Numbered from the stretch's first letter, positions 33,828-45,100 are shown. The stretch: 64,000 nucleotides of DNA from Diphasiastrum complanatum (GCA_029204225.1 CM055100.1:64153067-64217066); one strand, 5' to 3'. A program made the numbers and translations. The notes: generated from the letters alone by a model not told the origin.

Positions 33828-34560
33828 TGTGAAGGATTTCAAATCATTCAAGATCCAATCCATGGCCCTGATCTTTGGTTACAATAAGGAGCAAACCAAC
33901 AATCCTGCCAATGTAGAAAAAACAACATCTACATACAAAATGAGATGCAAATTCTAAGAGATACTGATCAAACATGAACCAAAACATAAAATATGTTTGC
34001 TATCCGTACAATTACAGTACCCTACTGTATTTCACATGTGTGGAACCAAATATAACAAAATATGAGCATTCTACACACAAGATTGTAAGATATTATCAAG
34101 AGAGTGCACCAATGAGTAGTAGAAACCAAAGATAACCATGTATAATGATGAAATGAGAGAGAGAAGAGAGAAGAGAGAAGATTGAAGATGTGTCTCTCCA
34201 CAAGTTACATCCGTTTATAGAGTTTCTAAACTCTATTTGGCCACTTGGCTTTCTCTCCAAAATATAAACCCTACTATTTTTGGGTCTAGATTCAATGTAT
34301 CCAAAGTTCAAATTTGAATCTCTCTCAGACTACCAACTTTCCCACACTTTCAAAAAGTGTTTATTGAATGTATTTTAAACTAATATAACTTCAAAAAGTT
34401 TATCTCTAAGTCTAAAATGAGTTTTGGCCTCTTATTGACAATTTATCAAAATATGACTAAACTAGACTGAACTAGTTGAAATCTCTCACATGTATGACTG
34501 ATACCTAGTACTTAGCTAATGTGCTTCTATTTCAACTATAGTGGTGCAAATATAATTGTA
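33828..34560 (-). repeat. LTR of a minus-strand retrotransposon (element I)
   Basis: The plus strand starts TGTGAAGG right after the primer site, so this is a 5' LTR reading leftwards. A TATA-type CTATAAAC on the minus strand lies near 34213. The right boundary is uncertain. It includes an AGAGAGAAG run at 34153-34180 and TTTCACATGTGTGG near 34030. Confidence 0.6.
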
Positions 34561-35490
34561 TGCACGAGAATTCCAACTATGTTTTCTAAAAGTGTTTTTA
34601 CATTTTTGCAAATGCTTTATAGTGATAGTGATTCAATTTGTGGTTTTCCACGATCATGGATCATAGCTTCTCCATATTTTTCAAAGTTTGACAAGTGACA
34701 TGATATAGAGAGTGTACACATTATGTGCATGAATTTTAATCAATGCATTGTTCCACTATAATGTTATTGCCATGCAACGAGATAGGCTCAGTTGGTTAGC
34801 TTGGTATCCAAAGTTTCTCCGGTCCTAGGTTCAAGACCACCTTAGAAACCATGATGCTTTACAATATCATTCTTTGAGTGAGGCATCCAATTCAATGTTT
34901 TACTTGTACATAGATATTGTAGTTATAGTTCTTTTAAGTGTGTTTTTTAAGCATTGTAAATATTGAAAGTATGAAGAAGATGTAATGTAGTGTGTAGTTC
35001 TTTACTTCCATTAGTTTGTTGTTGTTGCTTAGCATGACATCAAAAATTCATGCGTATGCTACAACTAATGATAGTTTTTTAGCATTCCCCACTATACAGC
35101 CTTTAGTATGGATTGCTCCAAACAAATTGATCATGAACTAACATACATAAGTTGCTAGTCATACGTCATCTTGATCAAGATGGAAGTATAACTTTAACAC
35201 CTTAGGTTGTTATCTATTTTGTCTTTAAGTTCAATGCTTTTTAGAAAAAAGTACAACTAGTAAGGACACTGCTCCTCGGAATGCACTGACATAGGCAGTG
35301 AGTTGGCTCCTGAGAAATTAGTGGCTCTATTTTGATGCTTTTCATTTGTTGAATACATTTGAAAACAATGCTTTGAAGAAGAAGGGAGAGATGGCACCCA
35401 TACATAGGCTACGCATATGCAGTGTAGTCCTTCGGAAAAATCTCTCATCTCTTTTGCAAAATATGGAACACATCCTTCTTCTCCTAACTT
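34561..35490. other. No gene recognised; contains SINE-like sequence
   Basis: Apart from the tRNA-like sequence listed separately I see no coding signal or known element here. Confidence 0.5.
34776..34850 (+). repeat. tRNA-derived SINE-like sequence
   Basis: TAGGCTCAGTTGGTTAGC at 34783-34800 fits the A-box and D arm of a tRNA, and GGTTCAAGACC at 34828-34838 fits the B-box and T loop. The spacing is right for an RNA polymerase III internal promoter. The 3' part does not fold into a good acceptor stem by eye, so a SINE head is more likely than a tRNA gene. Confidence 0.55.
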
Positions 35491-35502
35491 GGATTTGTAC
35501 AC

Positions 35503-35504
<2 letters not shown>

Positions 35505-35597
<93 letters not shown>
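35505..35597 (+). repeat. (GA)n microsatellite
   Basis: About 46 uninterrupted GA units. The open frames through it (Arg-Glu or Leu-Ser repeats) are artefacts of the repeat. Confidence 0.98.
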
Positions 35598-35598
<1 letters not shown>

Positions 35599-35664
35599 AC
35601 CTCTCCACAATAAACAATATCAAACACTTCTATCTTTGGATAAAGTTTAAACCTCGGCCATCCA

Positions 35665-35667
<3 letters not shown>

Positions 35668-35716
<49 letters not shown>
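35668..35716 (+). repeat. (TA)n microsatellite at the left edge of the hAT element
   Basis: About 24 TA units. It is followed at once by CATAGAATTAATGAACCG, which is also found at 49350, so the tract marks the left end of a mobile element. Confidence 0.95.
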
Positions 35717-35718
<2 letters not shown>

Positions 35719-36011
35719 TAGAATTAATGAACCGTCCACGGTTCACCACAGGTTCTGAAAATCGTACGGTTCACAACAAAATTTGCCTAGAACCGTGGTA
35801 AACCATACAGTTAATTAATTGATTATTATTATTTTTTGTTTCCCACCCCCAAAAGTAGCCCAAAAAAATCTGTAACATCTGTGAAATCTATAAAATTTGG
35901 TTTAATCTGTGAAATCAGAGGACCATTTGTGAAATCTATGAAATCAGATCCAAAAATCTGTGAAATCTGGTTCAATCTGTGAAATCAGAGGACCATTTGT
36001 GAAATCTGTAA

Positions 36012-37520
36012 AATTTATGAAACGAGGACAAAAAATGACTTGGCCCCCAAGCAGACCAAACCAACAACACCTGCTCCAACTGGCTGTGATACTGCACCTC
36101 TACTTGTACCTGGAGCCCTGCGTGGTCGTCCTCTCCTCCCTGGCAGTTTCTGTGCCTTGCCTTTCTTGTTCGGTGCACCCTTGGGCCTGCCTGGTCTCTT
36201 GCGGACAAGAGGAGCTGTCAATGCCTCGTCACCCCCATGCAAATCACCTGGCTGGCTAGGCTGGGCCCAAGCTGAGGCCGGCTGGGATAGGGAAGCAAAA
36301 GAGGGAACTCCCTGTGCAACTGAACGAGGAGGATGAGCTCGTGGAGTGTGTGCCCGTGGGGCTGCTGCAGGTGGAGGAACTGGCTATGCAGGAGGCGAGT
36401 ACAGTGGCGATATGTACTGAAAGGGGCGCTGTGGTGGCCGGTACTGGTACATCCTGAGTGTTGCCAAAGGAGGAGGATGTGACGTGGGTGCTGCCACTGG
36501 AGGAGCGACTGTGGATGTGGGCGCTGCAAGAGAAAACCTGGGCACAGATGGTGGCCTGCCATGGAGACCTGGTGCTGCAGAAGTGGACGACGATGGAGGG
36601 GCTGCAGGCCTAAATGGCATCGGTGGCACTGGAGGAGCTGTGCGACGCACATAAACCCTCTAAGGAGCTGGAGAAACTGTAGGCACCTCATGCGGCTGTT
36701 CTGGCTGGGACTCTGTGTATGGCATGCTGGCAAGAGATGATGGGGGCGCCCTGACACTCGGCATCTGCTGGGCCTCTGAATCCAATGTGGCAACCAAGTC
36801 GGCCAGCTGGGCATCCGAATACAAATGCTCTGGGCTCTGGGACTCATCCTGTGCACCAGCCTCTAAATCATCCTGTGCACCAACCTCTGAATCATCTTGT
36901 GCACCAACCCCTGAATCAACCCAAGCCTCATCCCGTGCCTCTTCATGTGCACCCTGTAGACCCTGCATGGCCTCCCAATCTGTGCAATGAAAGTCATCAG
37001 GTGCCTCCTCTGGTGTGTTGTCGTAGTAACGGCCATGACTCTATGCTGCACGCATCCAAACATCTGCGGGACCGGCATCTAAACCACTCTGCCCTCTATC
37101 AAGAGCCTCCTCCATCATGTCGACATAGGTAGGTATGCCACTGCCCCCCCCCTGTGTGCCCTGTCTGTCTGTCGGTATAACTTGTGCCATGTGTCCCACC
37201 TCTGCCACGTGATGCACTTGTGACCCCTGCCCGTGGCGTGTGCCTTGCACCTGTATAATCTGCCTCATCCCTCTCTGGTCTGGCAAACACAACCCGAATG
37301 GGCTCATCCTCATCAATCTCATCCTCTGACACTGGCTCATCTGCCTCATACAATGGGGGCTCTCTGTGCTTAAACCCAAGCTCTCTCTCTCTCTCTCATC
37401 TCGGCAAGCTCCCTCTCTCTCTCTCTCTGCCATCAACTGTGTGCCCAGGTCATCTGCAGGCATGGGATGAGTGTTGTCCGTAGGCAAGTCAACCTGGCGC
37501 TCCAAATCGGATATCTTCGT
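36012..37520 (-). pseudogene. hAT transposase exon 4: low-complexity and AT-hook tail
   Basis: After a TTTGCAG acceptor the exon reads ISDLERQVDLPTDNTH and DMMEEALDRGQSGLDAGP, then an acidic, repeated segment (VGAQDDSEVGAQDDLEAGAQ near 36900), a Pro-rich stretch and a C-terminal basic part with RKRPGRPKGAPNKKGKAQK and RRGRPRRAPG near 36140-36200. The last two are AT-hook type DNA-binding motifs (core GRP). Stops near 37040, 36660 and 36390 and a (CT)n expansion near 37380-37430 break the frame. Such a tail lies downstream of the dimerisation region and is not part of the core transposase. Confidence 0.7.
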
Positions 37521-37622
37521 CTGCAAAGTTTAAAATTTGCATGTCAGAGAGACAACTTTATCAAGAAATGAAACCAACATACCAGGAGTCAACCAACATG
37601 CTACGAAAGATTAGCTTATCAC

Positions 37623-37830
37623 CTGCAATGCGCTCGTAATGGTCGGAAGCCTCCTGGCGAGACGTGCGTTGGTGCTACAGAACACCAACCGCTCCAACTG
37701 ACTCACTGACAACCGGTTTCTTCTCCTCGTGTGAATGAGTGCCCATGTGCTCCAATTACGCTCACACACTAAGGCAACATAGTCCTGTGGTGCGTGCATT
37801 GAAGTACTTCAGCACATTGTGGCAGAGGTA
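37623..37830 (-). pseudogene. hAT transposase exon 3: C-terminal dimerisation region
   Basis: The minus strand encodes CERNWSTWALIHTRRRNRLS and QLERLVFCSTNARLARRL. This is the highly conserved end of hAT transposases (normally 'S-x-x-C-E-R-N-W-S ... I-H-x-x-x-R-N-R-L'). It ends at a GTGATAAG donor. The Trp-rich block normally just upstream is degraded, so the exon start is uncertain. Confidence 0.85.
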
Positions 37831-37927
37831 AAACTTCAACGAAACACAAACAATGGAAGATAAAATGAGATGCATAACTGAAAAAGGACACGCAGTGCAA
37901 GACGTTGTATAGATGGGTATGTGCTAC

Positions 37928-38227
37928 CGAACATGGTCCACCAGGTAATGGGTAGCTAGCTGCCTCCTCTCTGGATCCTGGGCAGCCGGGTGGCCGAATG
38001 TGCCCATGCCGAAACGAAATGCAGCGAGCTCCTCCATGAGCCTGATAGGATCCAAACCTATGTGTGGACCCACCCTGTGAATGTACTGAAGCCAATCGGC
38101 CTCGAGCTCCCTGTCTGCGATTTGTGTCGGAGAGAGGAAGAGGGGATGCAGCATGTGTACAACGCTGTGGATACTTCTGTGGAAGTAGTTCCACCGCGTC
38201 TCCCATATGAACTTCAGCTCTGTCATC
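37928..38227 (-). pseudogene. hAT transposase exon 2
   Basis: Bounded by a CTGCAG acceptor at 38228 and a GTAGCAC donor at 37927. It is fully open and reads TELKFIWETRWNYFHRSIHS, ELEADWLQYIHRVGPHIGLD and HPAAQDPERRQLATHYLVDH. This corresponds to the region between the conserved Trp/Glu segment and the dimerisation domain of plant hAT transposases. Its open state supports recent activity of the family. Confidence 0.8.
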
Positions 38228-38341
38228 CTGCAGGTGAGGGGCATGTGGTTTAGGGCATTACGAAAAAGCTTAACATTGACAGAAAAACAAACTAGCAAGT
38301 ACTGAAAAGATAAAGGTCAATTGCAACACTGTACCGCTTAC

Positions 38342-39817
38342 CTCTCTGGCTGCAAGATGGGCAGCTGCAGGAACTGTCCAATCTGGTCCATGAGCTCATA
38401 CACCAGTCCAAGTGTCGACCCCTCGCTGTCAGCCATGCGGAGCACAATGTAGAGTGGTCGAAGCAGTCCTGACAATGTCTGTGCATCCCTTCAGAACTGG
38501 TCTCCCCTCACCGTGGAAGAAAAGTGCTCCCCATCCTCAGTGTGCGGAAATGTACTGGCACCCCAAATATCACTGGCAACCATCTGTAGAAGCTGGGCCC
38601 TGCACCTGATCAAACGGTCGATGACCACCAAGTCGAATGCAAAGCGCGTGGGCACCAATCACAACGAAGAGTCTTTAAACTCAGGTTGACACGCGAAGGG
38701 GTATGCTGACCGCAGTAGGGGCTTACGGAGGTCCAGATGGCTGAACACCCGGAACATGGCAAGAACACACCTCTTTTTGGTGACAAAAGTCACCAGGAAG
38801 AGGGCCTCCCGGACGATGGCTCTAACCCAGGGAAGTGCTCCAATGTCCCCCATCAGAAGGTCTATGCCGTGGGCTTTCAGCTCGTAAATCAGACTGGCCA
38901 CGGCCTGTGTGGCCTCTCTGTCCATGTGCGGCTGATGCGCGCCGTGAATGGTCTGCTGCACGAGGGCTCTCCCTGGTGGGCGACAAGTGGTGGACCTCCA
39001 GCACGGTGCACCAACCGTGACGGGAATGGACGATGACGCGACAGGCTGGGCACTGGTGGATGCATCGGCTGTAGACATGGAATCGGGAGAGTGGGATGCA
39101 CTGGCAGGGATGGGTGCAGCAGCATAGGTGGGGTGCACTGGTGGAAGGGCAACATCTGGCATGGGGTACGAAAACTGCTGGCTGAGGAGGTCATCCGGAT
39201 GGGAAGGGAAGGAAGAAGGGATCTCTTCCACATCCTCGAAGGCCCGCCCAGTAGCATCCTGGGCCTGCTCGGGTGGCGGAGAGTCCATGAGAAAGTCGTA
39301 GACTGGTGGAGTGCGAGCAACAGTGGGTGGTGGTGGAACCGCAGTGGCAACTGGCGGACGCAATGGGACGGGATCCACCGGAATCTGAGCAGATGGGGGT
39401 GCGTGAGGCAAAACTGTCTGAGGGGCAAAGGGACCGGAGGAAGATGCACTCCCTCTCCTCGTGCGTGCCAGCCAAGCAGGCAACAACTCTGGGTTAGCCA
39501 CATAAGGAGCGGTGCAAAATCGGAGAATGCCCTCCGAAATGGTGTTCTCCCCTGCCACGAGCTGCGGCTCGTAAGTGTCCAGTAGTCGCTGCCTGTTGGG
39601 GACGGTCATGCTGCCACAAGGGGCAGCATTCAAGGTGGCACCATTTTTGGCGCGTGCACCGAGCAGATGGCCTTTTAAGGCGAGTGAGGGATGCAGCAAA
39701 CTCGATGAGACAGTATCGGCAACGCACGGTCTTCTGACCGGTCTTGTTGGTCTTGTCGGCAACCCGCCTGACAATGTCTACCTCGTCCCACAGACCGGAA
39801 AGGTCGGATTGCACCAT
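38342..39817 (-). pseudogene. hAT transposase exon 1: BED finger and truncated DUF659-type region
   Basis: The N-terminus (from 39817) carries a BED finger: VRCRYCLIEFAASLTRLK then, after a one-base insertion near 39665, HLLGARAKNGATLNAAPC. A Pro/Ser-rich linker follows to about 39000. TIHGAHQPHMDREATQAVAS (before the catalytic domain) then joins KAHGIDLLMGDIGALPWVRA (after it). The segment that carries the first catalytic acidic residues is missing, and the join is in frame. The exon ends with RFAFDLVVIDRLIRCRAQLL and ILQPER at a GTAAGCGG donor, with one stop near 38490. The product could bind DNA but not cut it. Confidence 0.85.
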
Positions 39818-40167
39818 TGCAGATGAAATGAGGAATGGATTGCTGGAAAAAAAACAGCAGGGTTCACTGTTGGAGAGACGCTGAAAATGGGCGAACGCAG
39901 GGCAAAGGAAATCAGAAGCAAGGCGGGGCGTTGCGTGGGCGACGGGCGACGCAAGGAATCAAAGGCAGGCAGGAAAAACCAGCAACGATGGCACGGCGGA
40001 GAGGGCACAAAAAAATTTCAGAGGAAACGCGAGGGGGGCGGGTAGGTTTAGGTAAGAAAAAATTTAAAAAAATATTAAATAATAAAAATATTATTATATT
40101 GTGATACCGCGGTACCAGTATGGTCCCGCGGTACCGGGATCCGCAGTACCCAGTATCGCGGGACCTA

Positions 40168-40168
<1 letters not shown>

Positions 40169-40202
<34 letters not shown>
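40169..40202 (+). repeat. (TA)n microsatellite between the hAT and foldback elements
   Basis: About 16 TA units lie between GGACCTATGATA (hAT right end) and GTTAATATGGG (start of the next unit). Confidence 0.95.
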
Positions 40203-40206
<4 letters not shown>

Positions 40207-41175
40207 ATATGGGTATCAGCTTGAAGCTCTTGACGAGAGTAGTGCATTTATGCAGGTTGCCGATAGTTCAGCTACAAAATGTGTTAGACATAACTAAATA
40301 ATGCACCTGTGAGTTTAGTAGTCACTAGTTAACCGTGAGCTCAAATCTGTAAGCCCCCCGTTATGAGGAGAAGCCATTATTGAGCACGATTGTTAGTATG
40401 GGGTCTACTGTGAAACCATGATGGTTAAGAGATGGCTGGATTGCATAGTAGGAAGTCCTGGGGGGTTCGAGGGGCGGCGCCCCTCGAGAAACAGGGGGTT
40501 CGGGGGGCGGTAGCCCCCCGGCGAGGGGTTTGGGGGGCAGAGCCCTCGGCCCTGACGGTACGGCCTCTTCATCATTTGGCCTTTCGACTCCCTGAGCGAA
40601 AACACACTTTTTGGTATTTTGCATCCCCTTGGTTCTTTGGCTGTTCGCTCTCTTAGATGGTGGTCGCTACTATATAACTACCACATTGAGAGGCATTCAT
40701 TAGAAGTTGGAGCAACAGACATAAATGCACTACTCTCGTCAGAACAGGCAACCTACATAAATGCACTGCTCTCGTGCATTTTTTTTTAAATTTTTTAAAA
40801 AATTTAATAATGATAATAATTTAGTGCGCAATATGGGTATCATCTTGAAGCTCTTGATGAGAGCAGTGCATTTATGCAGGTTGCCGGTTCTGACGAGAGT
40901 AGTGCATTTATGCAGGTTGCTCCAACTTTTAATGAATGCCTCTTAATGTGGTAATTATATAGTAGCAACCACCATCTGAGAGAGCGAACAGCCAAAGGAC
41001 CAATGGGATGCAAAACACCAAAAAGTGTGTTTTCACTCGGGGAGTCGGAAGGCCAAATCATGAAGAGGCCGTACCGTCGGGGCCGGACCCTACCGTTGGG
41101 GGGCTCTGCCCCCCAAACCCCCCACCGGGGGGCTACTGCTCCCCAGACCGGCAGTACCATGATGGCGATACCACA
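40203..41175. mobile_element. Foldback (inverted-repeat) element
   Basis: Two arms, 40507-40773 and 40859-41139, are inverted copies of one another over their length with scattered differences, separated by an AT-rich loop of about 85 bp. The transcript would form a long hairpin. The repeated word GTGCATTTATGCAGGTTGC occurs near 40240, 40870 and 40902 and inverted near 40690-40765. The right end, GCAGTACCATGATGG ... GGAACTATGATA, resembles the hAT right end GCAGTACCCAGTATCG ... GGACCTATGATA and also runs into a TA tract. It is probably a non-autonomous relative of the hAT element (inference). No coding capacity. Confidence 0.7.
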
Positions 41176-41211
41176 AGGAACTATGATATATATATATATA
41201 TATATATATAT
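41176..41211 (+). repeat. (TA)n microsatellite at the right edge of the foldback element
   Basis: About 15 TA units directly after GGAACTATGA. Confidence 0.93.
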
Positions 41212-41214
41212 TCA

Positions 41215-41350
41215 TGCAACCCATTATGAATCAACATCAAGCTTGTCGGTGTGAATATCTGGCATATTTTACACACGTTGGCATTAAATATGTTTCTAGA
41301 CTTGAGAATGTTGTGGCAGATGCACGTAGTCATTTGTCACAAACTATGAA
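41215..41350 (+). pseudogene. Probable Ty3/gypsy RNase H end (short fragment)
   Basis: The frame reads CEYLAYFTHVGIKYVSRLEN then VVADARSHLSQ. This fits the end of a gypsy RNase H ('E-Y-L ... I-x-Y-V-x-G-x-x-N-V-V-A-D-A-L-S-R'). The fragment is only about 45 codons long, so the call is tentative. The following frame (41386-41628) is open but unrecognised. Confidence 0.45.
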
Positions 41351-42019
41351 CATTACTTCTAATCAAATAGGTTTTAGTACCTGTTTTGCGAAAAAGGCAA
41401 ATTGGAACCATTACATTTCAAGATGGTGACATCACCATGAGATTTACAAATGAGTCTCGGGACCCAAACTCACTCTGCAAAATATATGCCTACAAGAAAC
41501 CAAAAAATAACAGAATATATGTGCTTATCAATGGATTAACTGTGCCAAAATACACCTTTTATTTAGAATCTCAAACCTTGAGGGATCATAATGAGCAATT
41601 GCCCTGTGCCAACTTTAAAAGGCACTGAACAAACAGATCAATTGCAGTTGAAGTTGAAACAAATGATACAAGAAACATTAAACAAAAAACGTACATGCAA
41701 GCCTTCCGAAGTTTGATAAGAGGCTTACTATTGTTCCTGATTGTTTTTCTATGCTTTACAAAAAATTATTTGTATATCACAAATGCCAGAGTTGGTAATC
41801 CCTCATTAGATGGATTCGCAATCACTGTTAAATAATTTTCATGTCTTTGGTAGCCTGTACTATCACAGAAAACCTGTCAGGAGAGTATCTAACAGAGGAC
41901 AACCATGAGAAAAACTACCACTTCCATTTCATAAAACCTGGCAATAAGTCTTGGTACAGATTTTGTCTTTGTGCAAACAGAAACAGAAGATATTGAAATG
42001 TGTGTGTGCATAGGGAATG
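41351..42019. other. 3' flank of the DUF1664 gene; no other gene recognised
   Basis: This lies downstream of the stop at 42020 on the minus strand and probably includes the 3' UTR. On the minus strand AATAAA-like words are present but I cannot pick the polyadenylation site with confidence. Confidence 0.45.
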
Positions 42020-42178
42020 CTACCTTGTGTAACCAAATGGAAAAGTTGGAGTGTATGTTCTTTGTAAACTCAGGCCCGGACCTCCCATCAACACCTCAAC
42101 ATTACTTCCTGCAGTAGGTTTCTTAGTTGCACCTCCATAACTCCCTTTACTTAATGCTTCAGATATAGCTTGTAGTTC
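42020..42178 (-). CDS. DUF1664 gene, last coding exon
   Basis: Acceptor CACAACAG at 42179; 53 codons including TAG. Encodes [20 protein letters not shown] and ends PTFPFGYTR. Enters in phase 0. Confidence 0.9.
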   Translation of the reverse strand, partial: ELQAISEALSKGSYGGATKKPTAGSNVEVLMGGPGLSLQRTYTPTFPFGYTR

Positions 42179-45100
42179 CTGTTGTGAGACGATAGACAAT
42201 AAGTTTCAAGTGGATGTAGAGAATGGATAACCGATCTATAAATAAAAATAGAAGCATGAGATAGAATCTCACAGAGGTCAAGCAGGAATTGCATAGTGAG
42301 CGATGAATAACTTTGCATACAAAAAGTACTACAAAATAGTTCCAGTGAATAGATTATAGAAGTCCAAAAATAAAATGAACTTGCACATATGTGATTTACC
42401 AGGAATGCATGATCAACAACAGAATACTATTTCTGCATATCTACATAATGAAGCAAGATATCTACATCTATTAAGCATAAGGCACTCCAGAAGAGATGAT
42501 TCAAGATTCATAAAATGTCAAAAAAACGTAAAAAACCTTTAATCCTGCTGGTGCAGGAAGTGCTGATGAAGTAGATCGTTCCAGGTGAGGCTTAGACAGT
42601 GGAGAGAACCCCTGCAAATTGTCAATGAGGCATTTCAGAAATATAAAACCTGCTGAGCCAAAAATTGTTGACGTGTCATGATATCAATTGTGAGTGAGCG
42701 ATATTTCAGCACAACAGACCATTTTGAAGCCATTGGAAAGACTTCAACCATCATTTTTATTAATAGTAACAGATTTCTGAGAACTCTGCCCAGTGAAAAG
42801 TGAAATTGAGCAGTTGGCTCATGATTAAAATAAGGATAACTGTGGACGATGTTATTCCGGCAACAAGTTTTGAGAACCTCAATGTCAATCGTTGTTCCTA
42901 ATTAACGGAAACATTTGAAGGACAGCTTCAATTTTTTGAAATTTTGCACAAACACAAGATTGCTACCTGACAGAAATGCATATACAATGAGATCATCCTC
43001 TGACATATAACTCGACTCTGGGGCCTTTTACCGACACGACGGGCGTGTCTTTAGCCTACTACACTCGTTAAGGCTATTTTCTACATTGGTGCATAACTAG
43101 GTTCAAACAGCAATGCTATCTTCTGTGCTTAACTTGCTAGTTCATCCCAGTACCTCCATTCCCTCATATATCTAATGTACTTATCACATGGTAGCTTCAC
43201 AGCCGATTTTGATTCCCCATTGCAATTGAAAAGAGAGGGCTAAGATAAGCAAGGAAATGTGCATAATCTCATAGTTCCACTTCCACCATTCAATTGCTGG
43301 AAGCTAATGATGATGCAGCGAAGCTATATTTCTAATGAGTCACCAAACATGTCCACCTAGAATCGTGGTGTCCTATATCCCATTCTTCCATATATGCAAC
43401 CCATGGAGTGTGACATGCCAAGTAGTAACCTCCTTTTGAACGTCTCTTCATCTCATTCTTACAGTGACTGCTTCTTTGTCATCCATATTTTTGCATTATC
43501 TTCTTTATTATAGAACTTTTTGTAGCTTCTTCCACATGAATTTTTTTGAGCTTTTATTCAGCATATAAATTTGTGGCATCTTCTTTAACATAAACATTTT
43601 TTCAATCTCTTCTTTAATAAGGACATTTTGCGACATCCTTCTGTTTTTCAAGTTTTGGCAAGCATTGAAGACCGTTTTTGTTCCCTGGAGAAGACTGTCA
43701 CACTGGAATCAGCACTTATTTTGGTGTTCCATCATGCTTGGGATCTTATTATTCATGTAAATTCCTAGAGTACCGTTTATGATTACAGCGGGTTAATTTG
43801 GGCAGCAGTCAGTCATTTGGCAAGGACCATACAAATAGGTAGAATCAAGATCTTCTAGTAGGGCAGCTAAGTGGCTCGAGAGAGAGTGATGGACATTGTC
43901 TCCTCTCATTTTGGTAGTTGGTGGTCAGAGGGATCAATAGACTCTTCGAGGGAAAACACTATGCAGTGTTCATGTGCAGGAGGGCTTGCACTCAGCCCTT
44001 GATATCTTAGCTGAAGATTGATAGTCAACCATTGTAGTATTTTGTGCATGACTTTGAGTGGATGTGGTCTTAACTGTTACAATAGTGACCATAGCAATAT
44101 CCTCCCAGTGAGAAGATAATTGCTACAAGCGTCACAGACCCGTTTCACTTTTGAAGATGAATGGATGTACTTCAGACAAAGTTCTTGTAAATGAAGAATA
44201 AGCAATTAAATTCACATGATGGAGCCTAAACAATCTTGGGCTCTCTTTGATTACTGTTGCAAGGTAAAAGGGCCCAGAAAATATGATGCTATGGAATATT
44301 TCTGTGTTTTGTGAAAAACTTATTATCCAATGCATGACTGGGTGCTACAAATCAGTTACAAGACAAAAAATAACCTTGACAACTCAATCTAGCAAATAAA
44401 AACCTGCAGGAGATCTTGCCGTTGCACTCCTTCAAGACCTTGTACAAATTGACATAAGAGAACAATTCCTTGATTTGTAAAATCCTGCCAGGTGATTCCC
44501 ACTTAGTGATTCACCAAAAACATGTCTGACTCGCAAATGAACTTCAACACATTATGGTCACTATGGAGCCGATTCAAATACTTTAGTGAAACAAGATTAT
44601 GGCGGATAGCAAATAACCTGCCAGTTGACTCTTCTTTACCACAAGAAAAAAAGAGCAATACTGCAAGCATTCCATTGAACAAACTATGCAACAGCCAGAA
44701 CACCCTAGCGATTTAGGCAACGACCACCAAGCATACCTGCTTGTACTGAACTGCATCTAGCTTCACCTCCTGTTTACCAAACAGAAAGATAGGCAACCCA
44801 TTCAAAATACAAACCAATATGAACCACAATAGGAGAAGAGATATACAAGGAACAAGAAAAAAATATTAAATCTTCTATGACCAAGAAAGAAAAATGAGAT
44901 TTCTTGAAGTGGTTGTAAATGGATCTCTAAATAACATTGTTGCTCCTTTCGACTTACATAAACACATCAAAATTTGATTGAGAACATTACAAATTAATCA
45001 TATTACCAGACCCTCCACAATCCGCTGCACATTCTCTATTTCTCCTCCTACTCGCACCACCTCCCCATGGACTTCAACGACCTGCAGTAACACTTGGATT

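Larger units (their letters stand above)
35717..40168 (-). mobile_element. hAT-type DNA transposon, deletion derivative
   Basis: The element is GC-rich against AT-rich flanks and holds one four-exon transposase gene on the minus strand. Both ends abut TA tracts. The left end reads TATATCATAGAATTAATG and the right end, reverse complemented, reads TATATCATAGGTCCCGCG, so they share TATATCATAG. Sub-terminal motifs are ACCGTACGGTT-like on the left and GGTACCGCGGG on the right. A solo left end of the family is at 49346-49535. The ends are inferred from these repeats; an 8-bp target duplication cannot be read inside the TA tracts. Confidence 0.7.

Noticed and set aside
35257-35801. Open frames of up to 151 codons through the GA and TA tracts
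   Set aside because: They encode only Arg-Glu, Leu-Ser or Ile-Tyr repeats created by the microsatellites; no supporting sequence on either side.
36040-39585. Long plus-strand open frames opposite the hAT transposase (for example 39091-39585)
   Set aside because: They are mirror frames of a GC-rich minus-strand gene. The minus strand carries recognisable BED and dimerisation motifs and splice signals; the plus strand has none.
40361-41254. Frames of 60-106 codons in the foldback element
   Set aside because: Gly/Pro/Arg-rich products of the G and C runs, mirrored on both arms; no protein family.
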